Shown piece after piece: positions 60,484 through 64,000 of a DNA stretch of 64,000 bases (positions within the stretch are counted from its first letter, which is position 1; each line of letters starts with the position of its first letter). A program made the translations under genes and the position numbers. Source of the stretch: Scleromitrula shiraiana (lineage: Eukaryota; Ascomycota; Leotiomycetes; Helotiales; Sclerotiniaceae); assembly GCA_028455995.1 (NCBI GenBank), contig JABELC010000011.1, forward strand, positions 1,116,001 through 1,180,000, given 5' to 3'. Below the pieces are notes generated by a model. That model was not told the DNA's origin. It made no database searches and worked only from the letters and a program-made list of their open reading frames with translations.

Positions 60484-60550
60484 TGTTTGTATAGTCAATA
60501 CGTGACCTTACGTTATGTGCTCGTTGAGGAAATATATATTCTCAATAGTG
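60484..60550. other. GC-bearing islet in the AT block, possible LTR fragment
   Basis: A short stretch with GTCAATACGTGACCTTACG and TATGTGCTCGTTGAGG stands out from hundreds of A/T-only bases on both sides. The style (TGT start, TCTCAATAG near the end) is like a decayed retrotransposon LTR, but no partner copy is in the window. Confidence 0.3.
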
Positions 60551-62053
60551 TATGATATTTTTTTTTGATTTTCTTGAATATATTAATATAATATAAAAGA
60601 ATATTTATATTATATAATTTTCTATTTTTAGAGTTATATAAATATTAATTAGTGTATATATTATAAATTAGAATTTTTATTTTATATATAATATTAATTT
60701 TAATAAATTTTAAATATTTTTATTTATTATTAATAAAAAACTTTTTATAATCTTTAATAATAAAAGAATTTATAAATTATTTAATTTTTAATAAAAAAAA
60801 GAATTAAATTTTATAATATTTGAATATATATTATAAAAATAATAATTTTCAATTTTAGTTTAAATATTATAAAATCTAAATATTTATTATAAATAAAATG
60901 GTTTTTAAATTGATTTTCAAATTATAAAATTTGAATGTTTATTATAAATAAAATAATGATAAAAATATAAATTATATTATATTATTTAAATATATATTAT
61001 ATTATTGAAGAAAATATTTTGATAAATAAAAATGTTAATAATGATGATTATTTTATTATAATTATAAAAATAATAATGAAGTTATTTATATAAAAACTTT
61101 TATTCAAAAACTTTTATTAAAATTTTTAATAATTTTTATTTTTATATTTTTATATTTTTTTATTATTATTATTTTTTTTTAGAATGAATTTATTTATTTT
61201 ATATTTATTTTATAAATTGGAATGATTATATTTGATTTAAAAAATTTATTAAAATAAATTTTAATTTGATATTAGATTTATTTTATAAATTGAAATAATT
61301 ATATTTAGTTTAAAATTTTATTAGATTAAAATTTTTGATTTGATATTAAATATTTGTTTAATAATAATAAAAAATTAGGTAAAAAATATATTTAATAATA
61401 ATTATTATAAAATTCAATAAATAAATATAAAATATTATTAGAAATATCTTTTTATTTTATATTATAATATTATAAATAATATAATAAATAAAAATGCTAA
61501 GAAGGATAAGAGAGGTTTAAGGAGTATAAATATGAATTTTAAATAATTATAAAGAGAAAGCAATTTATTAAATATAAATATTTAAAATTTAGAATTGTTA
61601 TTAATATTTTGATGATTAAAATAAATTTTTAGTTAAATTAAAAAATTTTGAATAAGAATTTAATATATATAAATTTATTATAAAAATAATATTAATAAGA
61701 AATATTTAAGTAAATACAAATTTTGATATTATAAATATAAATAAAGATTTTTTTTATTTAAAAATATTATAAATAATATTTTTAAAAAGTTTATATCTAA
61801 TTTTAAAAAAAAATAATAACAAAGAAATGATAATATATATAATTTTAAATATAATGAAAATTTTAAATTTAAATAAAATAAAAAGTATTAAAAAAATCTA
61901 TTTAATAAATTATTTTTAAATAATTTAGATTTTATTAATAAATTCAGAAAATATAATATAAAAAATTTATATATAATAAATTATTATTCGAAATATAAAT
62001 TTAATAAATATATAATTAATAATTTAAAGATTTTTATTGATATAGATTTATAA

Positions 62054-62146
62054 ATAGATTTTAAAAAAGTATTTGAAAATATAAATATAGAGATGTTTTA
62101 AGTATTAAATAAAGGATATTTAATAGTAATAAGAAAAATATTATAA
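62054..62146 (+). pseudogene. RIP-decayed LINE-type reverse transcriptase fragment
   Basis: One frame reads IDFKKVFENINIEMF, stop, VLNKGYLIVIRKIL, stop. In non-LTR retrotransposons the region of the first catalytic aspartate reads DFxKAFDxV, followed about 12 residues later by L...G.....I..I. The spacing matches, and Ala-to-Val and Asp-to-Asn-like changes are what RIP would cause. There is no intact frame. Other RT motifs could not be picked out by eye. Confidence 0.35.
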
Positions 62147-62770
62147 AAAGGTAGTATTTATATTAATATATTTATTTTAATAATTTATGTATTATAAAAT
62201 ATAACATATATAAAATTATATTTTAAATAAATAAAAATTTATTTAAAAGAATGTTATAAAAATTAATTGATAGAATTTAGATTTAGCAATATAAAGGTAA
62301 TAATAAGAAATTTAAAAAAGAAATAGGATTAAAAAAAAAGTGTAAAAAGACAAATTGAAAAAGGGAAGTAAGTTAAATAAAATATTTTAATTATATAAAT
62401 AGCAGTTAGATTTCTAAAATGAGTTAATAAATTATTAAAAAATATTTAATTTATAATAAAAATTAATTTTGAATATTTATTTGAAATCATTTTAAGAATA
62501 ATATACGATTTAATAAATTATATTGTTTAATATATAATTTTATTTAATAATTATATATTATATATTGATTAAAATTATTAAAATAAAAATAATTATAATA
62601 AAAATCATTATAATTAAAGTAATTGTATGTTTTAATTTAGTTAGAGCTATTTTAAATAAAATCAATCTAGTTGAAATCAATTTGATTAAAATTATTATAA
62701 TATAAATAATTATAGTAAAAATTATTATAATTACAATAATTATATATTTCAATTTAATTAGAATTAATTT

Positions 62771-62870
62771 AGTCAAAATCAATTTAGTTAAAATCAATTT
62801 GATTAAAATTAATTTAGTTAAAATCAATTTGGTTAAGATTAATTTAATTAAAATCAATTTAATCAAAATT
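62771..62870. repeat. 15-bp AT satellite
   Basis: Tandem units of AGTTAAAATCAATTT with single-base variants, about six copies. Since 15 is a multiple of 3, the frames through it stay open and translate as pentapeptide repeats. Confidence 0.8.
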
Positions 62871-63877
62871 ATTATATACTCTAAAATGATTAAAATGATT
62901 ATAATCAAAATAATTATAATTAAAATGATCATGATTTTTAATATAAAAAAAAAAAAAAAAAAACAAGTGAAAGAGTATATATATATAAAAATAAATATAA
63001 AGATTTAGAATATTATTAAAAAAAAGCTATTAATATTGTATATTAAAAGTTTAATATTGAATCAATTTAAATAAGATATATAATAACATAATAAAATTTA
63101 ATAATAAAGATAATGATTTTGATTATAAAATAATTATATATATATTAATCTTATAATATATAAATATTTTAAATGAATTTATAATAATAATATTTTTAAT
63201 TATATTTAAAGATAAAATGTTTAAATATTATATATTGAATCTAATTATATTTCTATAAAAAATAAAGGATCTAATTATAGAATTTAGAATATAATATTAG
63301 AGAATATTATATTATTATAATATAATATTAGAGAAAATTATATTATTATAATATAATGAATAAATAAATAAAATTGATAATAAAAAATATTATAAATAAA
63401 AATCAAAAAAAGAAATTTAAATAATATTTAGAATTGTTTTTTATAAAAATAAGGCGATTATATAAGATTTTATTAAATAATATAAAAAGTTAATTATATT
63501 TATGTAAAAAAATAATTTCATTATATTAATAAATTAAATAATATATTTAAATATATTATTGATTAATTATAAATATTTTTGGCTTTATTTAAAAAATTAA
63601 ACGAATAATTTAAATTTATAATAAATTATAAAATAATAATATTAATATATAATATATTAAAGTCTTTTTTATAAATAATTTATAAAATAAAAAAAAAAGT
63701 TTTAATTATAATAAATATATTAAAATAAATAATTGTAATAATTAAAAAAAATATAATAATTATTAAAATTCATTTAAATTATAATCTAATATTTAAAATC
63801 CATACAATAAAAACAATTTAAAATCAAATTAAAAAGAATGTTAATAAAAATATAAAAAAAAAGTTATAAAAAATAAT

Positions 63878-64000
63878 ACTCGGTTAAATTAAAATTGAAG
63901 CACGCGCCAATTGCCGAAAACCCTCAAAATCAACGATTTTGTACAAATCACCTCTTGCGCCGATGTAAATAAATCGATCATTTATTTATAGAATTATTTA
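63878..64000 (+). repeat. AT-block repeat, copy F (best preserved, cut by window end)
   Basis: Starts ACTCGGTTAAATTAAAATTG, then GAAGCACGCGCCAATTGCCG and CACCTCTTGCGCCGATG. Where it has CCG, CACC and GCGCCG, copy B has TCA, TACT and GTGTTG, i.e. C-to-T and G-to-A changes, so F is nearest the ancestral sequence. It continues past the window. Confidence 0.8.

Larger units (their letters stand above)
54600..64000. other. extremely AT-rich, gene-free block (RIP-like isochore)
   Basis: From about 54.6 kb to the window end almost every base is A or T, with stops in all frames every few codons. The change from ordinary composition takes less than 200 bp. It contains a repeat family in both orientations, A-rich and 15-bp satellites and at least one transposon relic. 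Differences between repeat copies are mostly C-to-T and G-to-A, as expected of repeat-induced point mutation. It could be a transposon island, pericentromere or subtelomere; the window does not decide. Confidence 0.85.

Noticed and set aside
62558..62932. 124-codon minus-strand frame of Lys/Ile/Leu pentapeptides
   Set aside because: It is the translation of the 15-bp satellite; the opposite strand gives a similar artefact and there is no ATG-based gene structure or complexity.
54600..64000. Mitochondrial DNA origin of the AT-rich block
   Set aside because: No mitochondrial gene, tRNA or long frame under the mitochondrial code is visible; repeats and transition-type decay fit nuclear RIP DNA better.

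Overview
The window comes from a filamentous ascomycete. Genes carry several short (about 50-120 bp) GT-AG introns, there are Zn2Cys6 and SUN-family genes, and a gene-bearing part of moderate GC changes abruptly into an extremely AT-rich, apparently RIP-mutated block. Gene content and style fit a leotiomycete, probably Sclerotiniaceae (Botrytis/Sclerotinia-like). That placement is inference from family knowledge, not a database match. Exon joins given here were worked out by hand from splice signals, frame sums and conserved protein motifs.

Layout. 1-4042: long gene-free upstream region with microsatellites and pyrimidine tracts. 4-13 kb: SUN-family cell-wall protein, DUF202 membrane protein, a partial hypothetical acidic protein, a candidate hAT-like MITE with target-site duplication, and a coiled-coil hypothetical. 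12.6-17 kb: a broken MmgE/PrpD gene divergent from an intact MFS sugar transporter. 18-22.5 kb: compact housekeeping genes, namely Pkr1 (V-ATPase assembly), SmD1 (spliceosome), Mtq2 (eRF1 methylation), SDHAF3/Acn9 (complex II assembly) and a small CaaX protein. 22.7-27.8 kb: TauD-type dioxygenase and a Zn2Cys6 regulator. 28.4-41 kb: proteasome beta2, nucleoporin Nup159, DnaJ/Ydj1, cytosine deaminase, uroporphyrinogen decarboxylase. 41.5-53 kb: an unrecognised 748-residue protein, Trm82, ribosomal stalk P0, mitochondrial MutS (Msh1), and a CaaX-tailed flavodoxin-like quinone reductase.

53.7-54.4 kb is a small graveyard. A 5'-truncated O-methyltransferase relic is fused to unrelated sequence and abuts the last exon of an unidentified gene on the other strand. 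From about 54.6 kb to the window end the DNA is almost pure A/T with no intact gene. It contains at least six copies, in both orientations, of one repeat whose core still holds GC-bearing motifs, a likely RIP-killed LINE reverse transcriptase fragment, and AT satellites.

Most intact genes are housekeeping and are arranged as divergent or convergent neighbours rather than a pathway. The accessory pieces (PrpD relic with transporter, TauD with Zn2Cys6 factor, O-methyltransferase relic) are the parts that vary between strains in such genomes. No tRNA, rRNA or CRISPR array was seen.
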